A stretch of DNA of 50,646 nt from contig NZ_BAABRU010000025.1 in NCBI RefSeq assembly GCF_039545135.1, positions 1 through 50,646 on the forward strand. The letters are read 5' to 3'. Positions 40,814 to 49,375 of the stretch are shown here, piece by piece (position 1 is the first letter of the stretch; each line of letters starts with the position of its first letter). A program made the translations under genes and the position numbers. This DNA comes from Herpetosiphon gulosus (GTDB lineage Bacteria > Chloroflexota > Chloroflexia > Chloroflexales > Herpetosiphonaceae). A model generated the notes under the pieces. It ran no database searches. It saw only the letters and a list, made by a program, of their open reading frames with translations, and was not told where the DNA came from.

Positions 40814-42526
40814 ATGCGAATGTCGAAACTTGCAACGAGTACCACCAAAGAAGCACCAAATGATGCCGAATTAATTAGTCACTCGCTGTTGGTGCGGGCT
40901 GGCTATGTCAAGCAACAATCAGCTGGAATCTACTCGTTGCTGCCGTTATGTGTCCGTTCGACCCAGAAAATCTCGCAAATTATTCGCGAAGAGATGGATG
41001 CGATTGACGGCCAAGAGTTGTTGATGCCAGTAGTGACCAGCGCTGATCTCTGGCGCGAAACTGGTCGCTACGAAGGCGTAACCGAAGAATTGCTGCGCTT
41101 CAAAGATCGCAACAACAAAGATATGGTGTTGAATATGACCCATGAAGAAGTGGTCACCGACATCATGCGCCGCTATATCAAATCGTATCGCCAAATGCCA
41201 GTGATGGTCTACCAAATTCAGACCAAATATCGTGACGAAGCGCGACCACGTGGCGGAATTATTCGCTTGCGTGAGTTTACGATGAAGGATGCCTATTCCT
41301 TCCACGCCACGATAGAAGATCTCGACCACTATTATGAGCAAGTGCTCAACGCCTACAAGCGAATTTACCAACGCTGTGGCTTGCCAGTCGAAGTTGTGCA
41401 ATCTGACCCGGGCATGATGGGTGGCAAGATTGCTCACGAATTTATGGCGGTCACACCAGCTGGCGAAGATACCCTGATCTTATGTCCAAGCTGTGGCTAT
41501 TCGGCCAATCGCGAAGTTGCCGTTGGGGCCAACCCTACCTCAACTGCCGCGCTCGAAGCCCTAAGCCAAGGCGAAGCCAACACCAAAGATTTGGCTGGGC
41601 ACTTCGGGGTTGCACCAACTCGCGTCATTCAAATTAAGCTGTATAAAACCGCCGAAGGTGTGTTGGTGGTGACTTATGCCCCAGCAGGCCGCGAAATCAA
41701 CCACATTAAATTGCAAAATGCCGTTGGCGCTGAATTGCAAAACGTCAGCGAAGCCGACTTAGCCAATTATGGCTTGAGCGGTTTTGCGAGTGTTGCGCCA
41801 CGCAGCCTCAAGGCTAGCCAAAACGTGCGAATTTTGGTCGATAGCGCTTTGACCACCGAACGCAATTTGGTTGGCGCGGCTGGCAAAGCTGGCCACTACG
41901 ATCTCAATTTAAATTGGGAGCGGGATTTCACGGGCGAAGTTGTTGATTTGACCGATGTGCTCGAAGGCCAACCCTGTAGCCGCTGTGGTGAACCATTGAC
42001 GATTGCCCGCGCGATCGAAGTTGGCAATATCTTCAAGCTTGGTACCAAATATTCAGCCGCCATGAAATGTGTGTTCGCCAACGAAAAGGGCGAAATGCAA
42101 CCAGCGATCATGGGCTGCTATGGCATTGGGGTGCAACGGATTTTGGCTTCATTGATTGAAAAATTCAACGATGCCCGTGGTATGATGCTGCCAATTACGG
42201 TTGCGCCATATCAAGTGCATGTGGTTGGTACCGATTATCAAAGCAATGTCGAAACCAAAAGCGTCGCTGATCAACTCTACAGCGATTTGCAAGCCCAAGG
42301 CGTGACGGTGTTGTTGGATGATCGCGATGTTAACGCTGGCAATAAATTTGGCGATGCCGATTTGATTGGCAATCCAATCCAGGTAATTATCGGCTCGCGT
42401 GGCCTGAAAAATGGTCAAGCCGAGGTCAAAATTCGCAGCACTGGCGAAACCACCATGGTTGCATTAGCCGATCTGCTGAGCCATGTTTTGGGCGTGCGCC
42501 AAGCGATGTTTGCTAGCCTAAGCTAA
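40814..42526 (+). CDS. proS: Prolyl-tRNA synthetase (bacterial type with editing domain)
   Basis: 570 residues, full length. Class II core with motif 2 YRDEARPRGGIIRLREFTMKD-like sequence and TGRYEGVTEELLRF. The YbaK-like insertion domain (~225-390) edits Ala-tRNA-Pro; it holds a CPSCGYSANREVA knot and a second CSRCG pair. Motif 3 reads MGCYGIGVQRILASL. The C-terminal anticodon domain starts at ~475 (VAPYQVHVVG). It charges tRNA-Pro. I chose ATG 40814, 11 bases after GGAG; ATG 40820 is also in frame. Confidence 0.96.
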   Translation: MRMSKLATSTTKEAPNDAELISHSLLVRAGYVKQQSAGIYSLLPLCVRSTQKISQIIREEMDAIDGQELLMPVVTSADLWRETGRYEGVTEELLRFKDRNNKDMVLNMTHEEVVTDIMRRYIKSYRQMPVMVYQIQTKYRDEARPRGGIIRLREFTMKDAYSFHATIEDLDHYYEQVLNAYKRIYQRCGLPVEVVQSDPGMMGGKIAHEFMAVTPAGEDTLILCPSCGYSANREVAVGANPTSTAALEALSQGEANTKDLAGHFGVAPTRVIQIKLYKTAEGVLVVTYAPAGREINHIKLQNAVGAELQNVSEADLANYGLSGFASVAPRSLKASQNVRILVDSALTTERNLVGAAGKAGHYDLNLNWERDFTGEVVDLTDVLEGQPCSRCGEPLTIARAIEVGNIFKLGTKYSAAMKCVFANEKGEMQPAIMGCYGIGVQRILASLIEKFNDARGMMLPITVAPYQVHVVGTDYQSNVETKSVADQLYSDLQAQGVTVLLDDRDVNAGNKFGDADLIGNPIQVIIGSRGLKNGQAEVKIRSTGETTMVALADLLSHVLGVRQAMFASLS

Positions 42527-42532
42527 TTTTTG

Positions 42533-42571
42533 AGGGGTCAGGGGTCAGTTTTAGACTGGCCCCTGACCCCT
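42533..42571. terminator. Bidirectional repeat-derived terminator
   Basis: AGGGGTCAGGGGTCAG (42533-42548) is inverted as CTGGCCCCTGACCCCT (42556-42571), with one mismatch. It fills the gap between the convergent proS and coaBC genes and shares words with the CCCCTGATCCCT elements. Confidence 0.6.
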
Positions 42572-42590
42572 AGCCCCTGATCCCCGATCC

Positions 42591-43793
42591 CTACGTTCTC
42601 AGGAAACCACTGAACAACTCAATCAACTGCTGAGCCAGCTCAGTTTTGGCTTGGCGGCCAAAATCCCAGCGCTGGCCGTGGCGGCTAAACACGGTTACGG
42701 CGTTATCACTTGCCCCGAGTGCAGTTCGCGCATCGTTGGCGACAATCGCATCAAGCCCTTTGCGCGTGAGTTTAGCTTGGGCATACTGCTCAAGGTCGTG
42801 GGTTTCGGCAGCAAAGCCAATCTTGATCAAGCCTGTATGGTCTTTGAGGCTGGCTAGAATATCGGTGGTTTGGGTCAGTTGCAAGCTCAATGCGTGATCG
42901 GCTTGCTCAGTTTTTTTAATTTTATTATCGGCGACGCTCACAGGCCGATAATCGGCGACCGCAGCAGCCATAATCAACATATCGCAGCCTTGGTTAATTT
43001 CATGATGTAAAGCATCGTGCATGGCGGCGGCGCTTTCGGCATAGATATGCTGCGTGCCAAGCGGCGGAGTGGCGCTGGCTGCGCCGATAATCAAGCGCAC
43101 ATCTGCGCCAGCATCACGGGCGGCGGCGGCCAGGGCAAAACCCATCGCGCCCGATGAGCGATTGCCAATAAAGCGTACTGGATCGATCGCCTCGTGAGTT
43201 CCGCCAGCAGTGATAATCAAACGCTTGCCAGCTAATGTCCCAAACCGCCGCCCCAAGGCCAAACGAATCTCAGCCTCGATCTGATCGATCTCCGCCAACC
43301 GACCAATCCCGACCATTGGCTCGGCCATACGCCCAGCAGTTGGGGCAATAATCTGCACGCCACGACTTTGCAAGGTTGCAACATTGGCTTGAGTAGCAGG
43401 ATTAGCCCACATATTCACATTCATCGCCGGAGCTAGCAAAATTGGCGCACGTGAAGCGAGCACGGTTGTGGTCAGCATATCATCGCTCATGCCCATGGCC
43501 AGCCGGGCAATTGTGTTGGCAGTGGCAGGCGCGATGATGATCAAATCAGCCCGATCGCCAATTGTGACATGGCCAATATCGGTTTGCTCGGAGAGTTGCC
43601 ACATATCGGTATAAACAGGGCGATGGGTTAATGCCCCAAAGGTCAAGGGCGTGACGAATTTGGTGGCCTCTTCAGTCATTACTACATCGACCAACGCCCC
43701 AGCCAAGCTCAGATTTCGTGCTAGCTGCACAACCTTGTAGGCGGCAATTCCACCCGTCACGCCTAGCACAATCCGCCGATCTACCAATGTCAT
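42591..43793 (-). CDS. coaBC: Bifunctional phosphopantothenoylcysteine decarboxylase/phosphopantothenate-cysteine ligase
   Basis: 400 residues. The CoaC flavoprotein half (1-185) has [12 protein letters not shown], the catalytic His in [17 protein letters not shown] and APAMNVNMW. The clamp cysteine of the E. coli enzyme (ACGDxGxGR) is replaced by [13 protein letters not shown]. The CoaB half (~190-400) shows [22 protein letters not shown] and NKIKK. Together they make phosphopantetheine for coenzyme A. GAGGAA before 43793 fixes the start. It lies 71 bases after the M61 gene on the same strand. Confidence 0.95.
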   Translation of the reverse strand: MTLVDRRIVLGVTGGIAAYKVVQLARNLSLAGALVDVVMTEEATKFVTPLTFGALTHRPVYTDMWQLSEQTDIGHVTIGDRADLIIIAPATANTIARLAMGMSDDMLTTTVLASRAPILLAPAMNVNMWANPATQANVATLQSRGVQIIAPTAGRMAEPMVGIGRLAEIDQIEAEIRLALGRRFGTLAGKRLIITAGGTHEAIDPVRFIGNRSSGAMGFALAAAARDAGADVRLIIGAASATPPLGTQHIYAESAAAMHDALHHEINQGCDMLIMAAAVADYRPVSVADNKIKKTEQADHALSLQLTQTTDILASLKDHTGLIKIGFAAETHDLEQYAQAKLTRKGLDAIVANDARTALGASDNAVTVFSRHGQRWDFGRQAKTELAQQLIELFSGFLRT

Positions 43794-43864
43794 GGCAATT
43801 TCCTCAATTAACCAAAAGTAGGCCATTACACTACGTTGAATGTAGTTGCAATGGCCCGTGGCTT

Positions 43865-45622
43865 TTATTTAAACAATGGCGTACCGAGCCATGCAGCGGC
43901 CTGTTGGCGTTGGCTAGCACTTGGTTGGCTAACCAACGTTAGGCTCAAGAAATCAGGGTTAGGTTGGCTGAACGTAACGGGCAAGTGCAATAATTCATCA
44001 CGCCGGAAGAAACTTAATTGCACCGTTGCGCCGATTGGATAATCGGCTAGTCGTTTGTTCAAGCCATCTTCATCGATGCGCCAACCATCGAGGGCAATTA
44101 ATTCATCGCCAGCGGCTAGGCCAGCGCGATCAGCATCGCCGCCATCGAGCACATGGGTAATTTGTACCCGACCTTCGACGGCTTTGGTGCGAGCGCCAAG
44201 TTGAGGCCGTGGATTGCCTTGCGAATCACGATCTTTATAGGTCCATTGCAATTGCAAGCCAACAGTGGCAAAGGCTTCGGCATAGGGCAATTCGCTTAAT
44301 CCATCGATATAATTGGCGAAATACTCGCTCCAATCGCTGCCTGTGAGTGTTTGCAGCGCTTGCTGCATCCCATCGGCTTCGGGAATCCCCGGGCCAGTAA
44401 TTGGATACGTCCGATAGAGATAGCGAATCAAATCATCAAGCGATTGCTGACCATTGCTCCGTTCGCGCAATTGCATATCGAGCACCAATGCTGCCAGCCC
44501 ACCCTTGAGATAATACGAAACGGTGGTGTTTGGGGTTGATTCATCAGGCCGATAGAACTTGATCCATGCATCGAATGAGGAACTGCTCAGGCTATGTACC
44601 AAGCGACCAGGCGTATTTTGCAGGGTTGTAATATCATCGGCCAAGCGCTCAAGGTAGCGCTGAGGAGTCATCAAGCCTGCTCGGACCAACATCAAATCGG
44701 TGTAGTATTCGGTGAAACCTTCCATCACCCACAACAAACGCGTGTAATTTTCGCGGGTGTAATCGAAAGGGCCGAGCGGTGCAGCCCGTAACCGTTTGAC
44801 ATTCCAGGTATGGAAAAATTCGTGGGCAATCAGGCCTTGAGCGCGTTCATAGGTTTTGCTGGGCTTGAATACATGGCGTGGTAGCAAGAGCGAGGTTGAA
44901 TTGCGATGCTCTAAACCGCCGTAGGTATTAGCTCCGGCCAGCAGCACAATAAACAAATAATAATCATACGGCAAATCACCCCAGAAGGCATGCTCAGTTT
45001 CAACAATTTGCTTGGTGTCGGCCAGCACTTGCTCGATATCTTCGTTGCCATGGCCCCAAACTACCACCTCATGAGCTTTTTCGACGACTTCAAAGCGATA
45101 GCGGCGCAATTCGCCGACCTCAAATGGGCAATCCATCAATTCATCTAAATCGCTGGTTCCATAACGACCATCGGCCAATTGCGGCAAGCCTGTGGCAATT
45201 TCCCAACTATTTGGCAGTTCAAGCCGCAGATTGTATGTGCAATCGTGATATTCGGGCAAATAAAGTAACGTTGCAGCCGGCACGATATGCGCATGGGTTG
45301 CATCAATGTGATTGGTGCGCACGGTCAATTCATAGCCATAGACTTGATAGGTTACGGTTATTGTGCTAGCACCATTAGTTTGCACCTGCCATGTCAGGCG
45401 ATCAGTTTTATGGATGACCAGTGCTTGACCATTGGCACGAGCCTCGACAAAACGCAAATGGCGGGCGTATTCACGGAGCAGATACGAGCCTGGTGTCCAT
45501 GCTGGCAATTGCAACGACGTTTCAGAACCCGTTAAACCCTCAATCCGCAGTGTGACGTTGATGATATGGCGTTGAGGTTGAGGAATCGCGAGGGTGTAAT
45601 CAAGGACAACAGACACAGGCAT
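43865..45622 (-). CDS. M61 family glycyl aminopeptidase with PDZ domain
   Basis: 585 residues. An N-terminal beta domain (~1-170), then the catalytic domain with zinc motif HEFFHTWNVKR (267-277) and the third ligand Glu301 in WVMEGFTEYY. A PDZ domain follows at ~470-555 (VLDGGDADRAGLAAGDELIALDG). M61 enzymes remove Gly or Ala from peptide N-termini. No signal peptide is seen, so it is probably cytoplasmic. AGGAG lies in the 6-base gap after the stop of the small upstream gene, and the two are coupled. Confidence 0.93.
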   Translation of the reverse strand: MPVSVVLDYTLAIPQPQRHIINVTLRIEGLTGSETSLQLPAWTPGSYLLREYARHLRFVEARANGQALVIHKTDRLTWQVQTNGASTITVTYQVYGYELTVRTNHIDATHAHIVPAATLLYLPEYHDCTYNLRLELPNSWEIATGLPQLADGRYGTSDLDELMDCPFEVGELRRYRFEVVEKAHEVVVWGHGNEDIEQVLADTKQIVETEHAFWGDLPYDYYLFIVLLAGANTYGGLEHRNSTSLLLPRHVFKPSKTYERAQGLIAHEFFHTWNVKRLRAAPLGPFDYTRENYTRLLWVMEGFTEYYTDLMLVRAGLMTPQRYLERLADDITTLQNTPGRLVHSLSSSSFDAWIKFYRPDESTPNTTVSYYLKGGLAALVLDMQLRERSNGQQSLDDLIRYLYRTYPITGPGIPEADGMQQALQTLTGSDWSEYFANYIDGLSELPYAEAFATVGLQLQWTYKDRDSQGNPRPQLGARTKAVEGRVQITHVLDGGDADRAGLAAGDELIALDGWRIDEDGLNKRLADYPIGATVQLSFFRRDELLHLPVTFSQPNPDFLSLTLVSQPSASQRQQAAAWLGTPLFK

Positions 45623-45628
45623 ACTCCT

Positions 45629-45790
45629 TTAATCGTTATCGGCAGCAACCGCATAGCCAATTGTGCTACCGGCAATCAAGAGACCAGCAGTGGTAAGTAA
45701 CGGATCGTGTTTGGTGATAATTGCAATCACCAAGCCTAAAACCCCCGCAAACCACGTGATCCGTGCAAGTAATAAAGCCTCACGGCGCAT
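45629..45790 (-). CDS. Small 53-residue membrane protein
   Basis: It begins MRREALLLARITWFAGVLGL and ends GYAVAADND, with two hydrophobic segments (~12-26 and ~33-50) joined by TKHDP. A strong AGGAG lies 8 bases before the ATG. The stop codon is 6 bases before the M61 start and overlaps its ribosome site. Length, ribosome site and coupling make it a real gene that length filters miss. The function is unknown. Confidence 0.75.
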   Translation of the reverse strand: MRREALLLARITWFAGVLGLVIAIITKHDPLLTTAGLLIAGSTIGYAVAADND

Positions 45791-46148
45791 GAGCAGAACT
45801 CCTATAAAAGTGAGTTGCTATCAGTGTAGCTTAAAATAACCCATCCAACAAAGGGGAGCAGGGGTTAGGTTTCAGGGACTAGGGTTCAGATTTTTAACCA
45901 CGAAGGGCACGAAATAAGGCTCTAGGCTGAAGGCTATCGGAACAATTGTTGACATTTGCAATCAATCACCGATAGCCAAAAGCCCATAGCCCACACCATT
46001 CGTGCCCTTCGTGGATCAATCGCCATATGAATAACTGCCCCTTGACACCTAGCAACTGACAGCTATTTGCATATTTTGAGCATCTGGTCTACGCTTGCAG
46101 CCTTGAAATGCATTTTAGTTATCAACGATCAGTGATGATCTTGTAAAG
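45791..46148. other. Gap holding an inverted-repeat element
   Basis: No further gene seen. Upstream of the small membrane protein (45791-45890) lies its leader. 45898-46014 is a perfect-ended inverted repeat described separately. The promoter of the glycosyltransferase at 46149 is not obvious. Confidence 0.5.
45898..46014. repeat. CACGAAG element with 16-bp perfect inverted ends
   Basis: CCACGAAGGGCACGAA (45898-45913) is exactly inverted as TTCGTGCCCTTCGTGG (45999-46014). Inner arms GGCTATCGG (45932-45940) and CCGATAGCC (45969-45977) also pair perfectly. The total is 117 bases; no coding capacity. Confidence 0.75.
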
Positions 46149-48353
46149 ATGATGAAACGATACACACTGCATACCTGCATCATTTTGGCGGTTGCGTTGG
46201 GCCTGCGCCTTGCTACGTGGTGGCTCTTGCCCTATAACGATTGGATTAGCGACGAAGGCGAATATTGGGGCGCGGCAATTTGGCTAGCGCAAGGCCGTGA
46301 ATTTCAGTTTTTCGATGGCTGGATCTGGACGCGTCCGCCACTATATATTAGTTTTTTGGCGGCGCATATCAAGCTGTTTGGTAATAGCGCGTTGTGGGCT
46401 CCCCGCCTCAGCCAAGCCTTGATTAGCGTTTTAAGCGTTTGGCTAACCATGCGGATCGCTAAGCGGCTTGCTCCAACTGAATACCAAGCACGGGTTAGCT
46501 TAATCGCTGGTTGGTTGATGGCGCTGGGCTATTCATTTGCCGCATTTAGCTATTTTATGCTTTCAGAAACTGTGTTTTTGAGCATCTTCTTGGCGGCGAA
46601 TTTGTTGTTGTTGCGTTGGGCTAGTACCCGTCATTGGCACGATTTGCTCTTGGCGGGGGTGGGCTTTGGCCTGGCTGCCTTGACGCGGGCAATCATTTTA
46701 ACTTGGCTGCCCTTGCCCGCCTTGTGGATTGCTTGGCAAATTTGGCATACTCAGCGCCCACGCTGGCAAGCTATGATTAAACCAGTGCTTGGCTTTACGC
46801 TCAGCGTGTGTGTGATTGTCTTGCCATGGACGGCCTTTGCAACCAATCGTTGGAGCAACGGCGATGGCTTGATTTTGGTCGATACGACTGGTGGTTATAA
46901 TTTTGCCCTCGGTGCACAAATTGCCACACCCGATGGCCGTAATGGCACCCGCCTAGCCGAAATTTTGTGTGGTGGCAATGGCTTGGTCTGTCAAGGCTCG
47001 CAGGCAGCGCGTCAAAATCAAGCGTATGCCCAAGGGTTTACTTGGCTAGGCGAAAATCCACAGCGCTTTATTAGCAAAACGGCACTCGAATTGTTGGATA
47101 TTTTACAAGTGCGGTTTGATAGTGCTGAACATTTGACCGATGGCTATGTTGATGGCCGCGTGCCAGTGCCGCATCTTTTGGGCCTGCTGCTCGACGACAC
47201 GTTGTATGTGGTAATTGTCGGCTTGGCGGTGCTTGGGTTTTGGCGCAAGCAAGCAGTTGCTGGCAAAGGCTTGGTGCTTGGTTGGTTGGGCTATAACATC
47301 ATTGTCGGCTCATTGATTTTTGCAATTGCCCGCTTTCGCCAACCGTTGATTCCATTTGTGATCATCTATGCTGCTTTGGCAATCGTGCAGTGGTCGCAAG
47401 CTTGGGCTAGTAGCCGTCAACAGCGTTATGCTTGGGCTAGTGCTGGCTTATTGTGGCTGATCGTATTGCCATCGTATGTCTATTTACCAGAATCAGTCGG
47501 GGTGCGTAGCGTTTGGCAAGATGTACGCTTGGGCTTTGCTGGGGTGCAACAAGCCAACCAATGTCAGACAATTCGTGAGCTATTGCAAGCTGGTGATTTA
47601 GCCGAAGCTCGCCAATTGCACGACCAAATTGATGCTGAGGGTCGCAGCGAAAATACCAGCGTTAGTGGCTATACTGGGCGGCGCTGTTTAGCCTTGATCA
47701 ACGGCCAACTACTGGAAGCTGAAGGTAAATCAGAACAAGCCTTGGCCTTCTACCAACAGGCTAATCCCAAAAATAACCCAGTGCAATCGGCACGCATTTT
47801 GATGCTTGAGGGTAATTTGATGCAACGCCAAGGCCAACTTACAGCGGCAGTCGCCCGTTTAAACTTCCGCGATGTCGAAATTATTAATGATCTGGCTTGG
47901 GCCTGGAACTATTTGACCGTCGTGCCAACCACCACCATCGATCTTGGCTCAGGTTTAGATTATGGCTATGTGCGCGGATTTTATCAGAGCGAGCATAATC
48001 AACCAGATTTTCGTTGGAGCAGCCAAGCCTCGGCCTTGCGTTTACCCCAAGCAGCAACTGGCCAAGCCCAAACTCTGCGCTTACATCTGAATGGCTTCAC
48101 CAACGATTGGCAACCAACCCGCATCAGCGTTAGCCTTAATGGCCAATTAATCGATAGTTATCAACTCAAACCCGATTGGTATTGGCTTGAAATTGCCTTG
48201 CCCGCCCAACCGCAAGGCAACGATTTGCTGATTGAATTTGCTAGTAGCACCTTCGTCAGCGGCCCCGAAGATTTGGCAACACGGGTCAGTTCACGCGCCG
48301 CCGATCCATTGCGTTTATTGGGCTTTCAGCTTGATCGGGTTGAATTAAAATAA
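46149..48353 (+). CDS. GT39/ArnT-like membrane glycosyltransferase
   Basis: 734 residues. About ten to twelve membrane helices cover residues 1-455. The first outside loop has the acidic pair SDEGEYWGAAIWLAQG and WTRPPLYISFLAA, typical of lipid-phosphate-dependent glycosyltransferases. A TPR-like helical part (~470-590) and a beta-sandwich end (~600-734, LHLNGFTNDWQPTRISVSLNGQ) follow. It shares the architecture of the gene at 37336 but is longer. The ATG at 46149 has a second ATG right after it; the ribosome site is weak. Confidence 0.82.
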   Translation: MMKRYTLHTCIILAVALGLRLATWWLLPYNDWISDEGEYWGAAIWLAQGREFQFFDGWIWTRPPLYISFLAAHIKLFGNSALWAPRLSQALISVLSVWLTMRIAKRLAPTEYQARVSLIAGWLMALGYSFAAFSYFMLSETVFLSIFLAANLLLLRWASTRHWHDLLLAGVGFGLAALTRAIILTWLPLPALWIAWQIWHTQRPRWQAMIKPVLGFTLSVCVIVLPWTAFATNRWSNGDGLILVDTTGGYNFALGAQIATPDGRNGTRLAEILCGGNGLVCQGSQAARQNQAYAQGFTWLGENPQRFISKTALELLDILQVRFDSAEHLTDGYVDGRVPVPHLLGLLLDDTLYVVIVGLAVLGFWRKQAVAGKGLVLGWLGYNIIVGSLIFAIARFRQPLIPFVIIYAALAIVQWSQAWASSRQQRYAWASAGLLWLIVLPSYVYLPESVGVRSVWQDVRLGFAGVQQANQCQTIRELLQAGDLAEARQLHDQIDAEGRSENTSVSGYTGRRCLALINGQLLEAEGKSEQALAFYQQANPKNNPVQSARILMLEGNLMQRQGQLTAAVARLNFRDVEIINDLAWAWNYLTVVPTTTIDLGSGLDYGYVRGFYQSEHNQPDFRWSSQASALRLPQAATGQAQTLRLHLNGFTNDWQPTRISVSLNGQLIDSYQLKPDWYWLEIALPAQPQGNDLLIEFASSTFVSGPEDLATRVSSRAADPLRLLGFQLDRVELK

Positions 48354-48386
48354 AAAAAAACCTTGGGATGTACAAACATCCCAAGG
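48351..48386 (-). terminator. Intrinsic terminator of ndk
   Basis: CCTTGGGATGT (48361-48371) pairs with ACATCCCAAGG (48376-48386). On the minus strand it is followed by a run of about ten T. Confidence 0.9.
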
Positions 48387-48403
48387 CGCATCAACGAGCT
48401 AGA

Positions 48404-48853
48404 TTACTCGGTAATCCATTGATCGACTGAGCGTTCTGAGCGGATCAATTCTTCGCTGCTGAAGAACAGTGCCACTTCATGTTCGCCATTTTCAGGTGAG
48501 TCTGAGGCGTGGATCAAGTTGCGCCCGATATTCACACCAAAATCGCCACGGATCGTGCCAGGGGCAGCCTTGACGGGATTGGTTGCGCCAACAGTTGAGC
48601 GCACAATTTCGATCACATCTTTGCCTTCAACCGCAACGACCAGCACTGGGCCTGAGGTAATGTACGAAACCAAACCAGCGAAAAATGGCTTGCCTTCGTG
48701 AACGCCGTAGTGCTTGTGAGCCAACTCGCTGCTGACTTGTGACAATTTGATGCCAATAAATTTCAAGCCGCGAGCTTCCAAGCGGGTCAAAATTGGCCCA
48801 ATTAAGCCACGTTGAACTGCATCAGGCTTTAAGATGATCAATGACTTTTCCAC
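48404..48853 (-). CDS. ndk: Nucleoside diphosphate kinase
   Basis: 149 residues, full length. It transfers the gamma phosphate between nucleoside di- and triphosphates through phospho-His115 (NLIHASDSPENGEHE). SLIILKPDAVQRGLIG and KPFFAGLVSYITSGPV are intact. The start codon is GTG, with GGAGG nine bases upstream. A strong terminator follows. Confidence 0.97.
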   Translation of the reverse strand: MEKSLIILKPDAVQRGLIGPILTRLEARGLKFIGIKLSQVSSELAHKHYGVHEGKPFFAGLVSYITSGPVLVVAVEGKDVIEIVRSTVGATNPVKAAPGTIRGDFGVNIGRNLIHASDSPENGEHEVALFFSSEELIRSERSVDQWITE

Positions 48854-48942
48854 AGGGAAATGCCTCCATTATGCTTGGTTAATCAAAGAAAGTATCGTTT
48901 ACACGACCGTGGGCATTGTAGCATATTTAGCCAATCAGCCAT

Positions 48943-48975
48943 AAAAAAAGCGAGCCACCAATCAAGGTGACTCGC
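48943..48975 (-). terminator. Intrinsic terminator of the roadblock gene
   Basis: GCGAGCCACC (48950-48959) pairs with GGTGACTCGC (48966-48975) with one mismatch; seven T follow on the minus strand. Confidence 0.8.
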
Positions 48976-48995
48976 TCATCAAACCGCCAACATGC

Positions 48996-49343
48996 CTAAA
49001 TCGGTACTGCCTTGCTAATATTTTTGGCAGCGCGGCGCATTTCAATCTTGACCAAACCAAGATTAACCATTCGTTGCGTTACCACCGTCAGAATTACGTC
49101 ACGAGCTTCGAGCAATAAAATCGAACCATCTTTGGCATCAATAATTGCATCAACCAGTGTGCCAATACCAATCCGTTTGGTCGCTTTATCAATTTCACCA
49201 AATACTGCTGCCGACATCGCGCCCAATACTTCAGCATCTTCATCTTCGATTAAAGTGCTGGCGATAACCAAACCATCGCGGCCTACTAAGAGGCTGCCGA
49301 TAACCCCTTCAACCCGAATTAAGTCCTCAACGATATGACGCAT
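48996..49343 (-). CDS. Roadblock/LC7 domain protein (MglB-like)
   Basis: 115 residues forming one roadblock/LC7 domain: IRVEGVIGSLLVGRDGLVIAS, then MSAAVFGEIDKATKRIG and DGSILLLEARDVILTVVTQ. In bacteria such proteins (MglB) act as GTPase-activating partners of small Ras-like GTPases that set cell polarity and gliding. No MglA-like GTPase is seen in the window. It lies 32 bases after the TPR-type gene on the same strand, so the two probably form an operon. Confidence 0.88.
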   Translation of the reverse strand: MRHIVEDLIRVEGVIGSLLVGRDGLVIASTLIEDEDAEVLGAMSAAVFGEIDKATKRIGIGTLVDAIIDAKDGSILLLEARDVILTVVTQRMVNLGLVKIEMRRAAKNISKAVPI

Positions 49344-49375
49344 AGGGTCTAGCCTTTCTTCAGTTGCTTGGTGCG

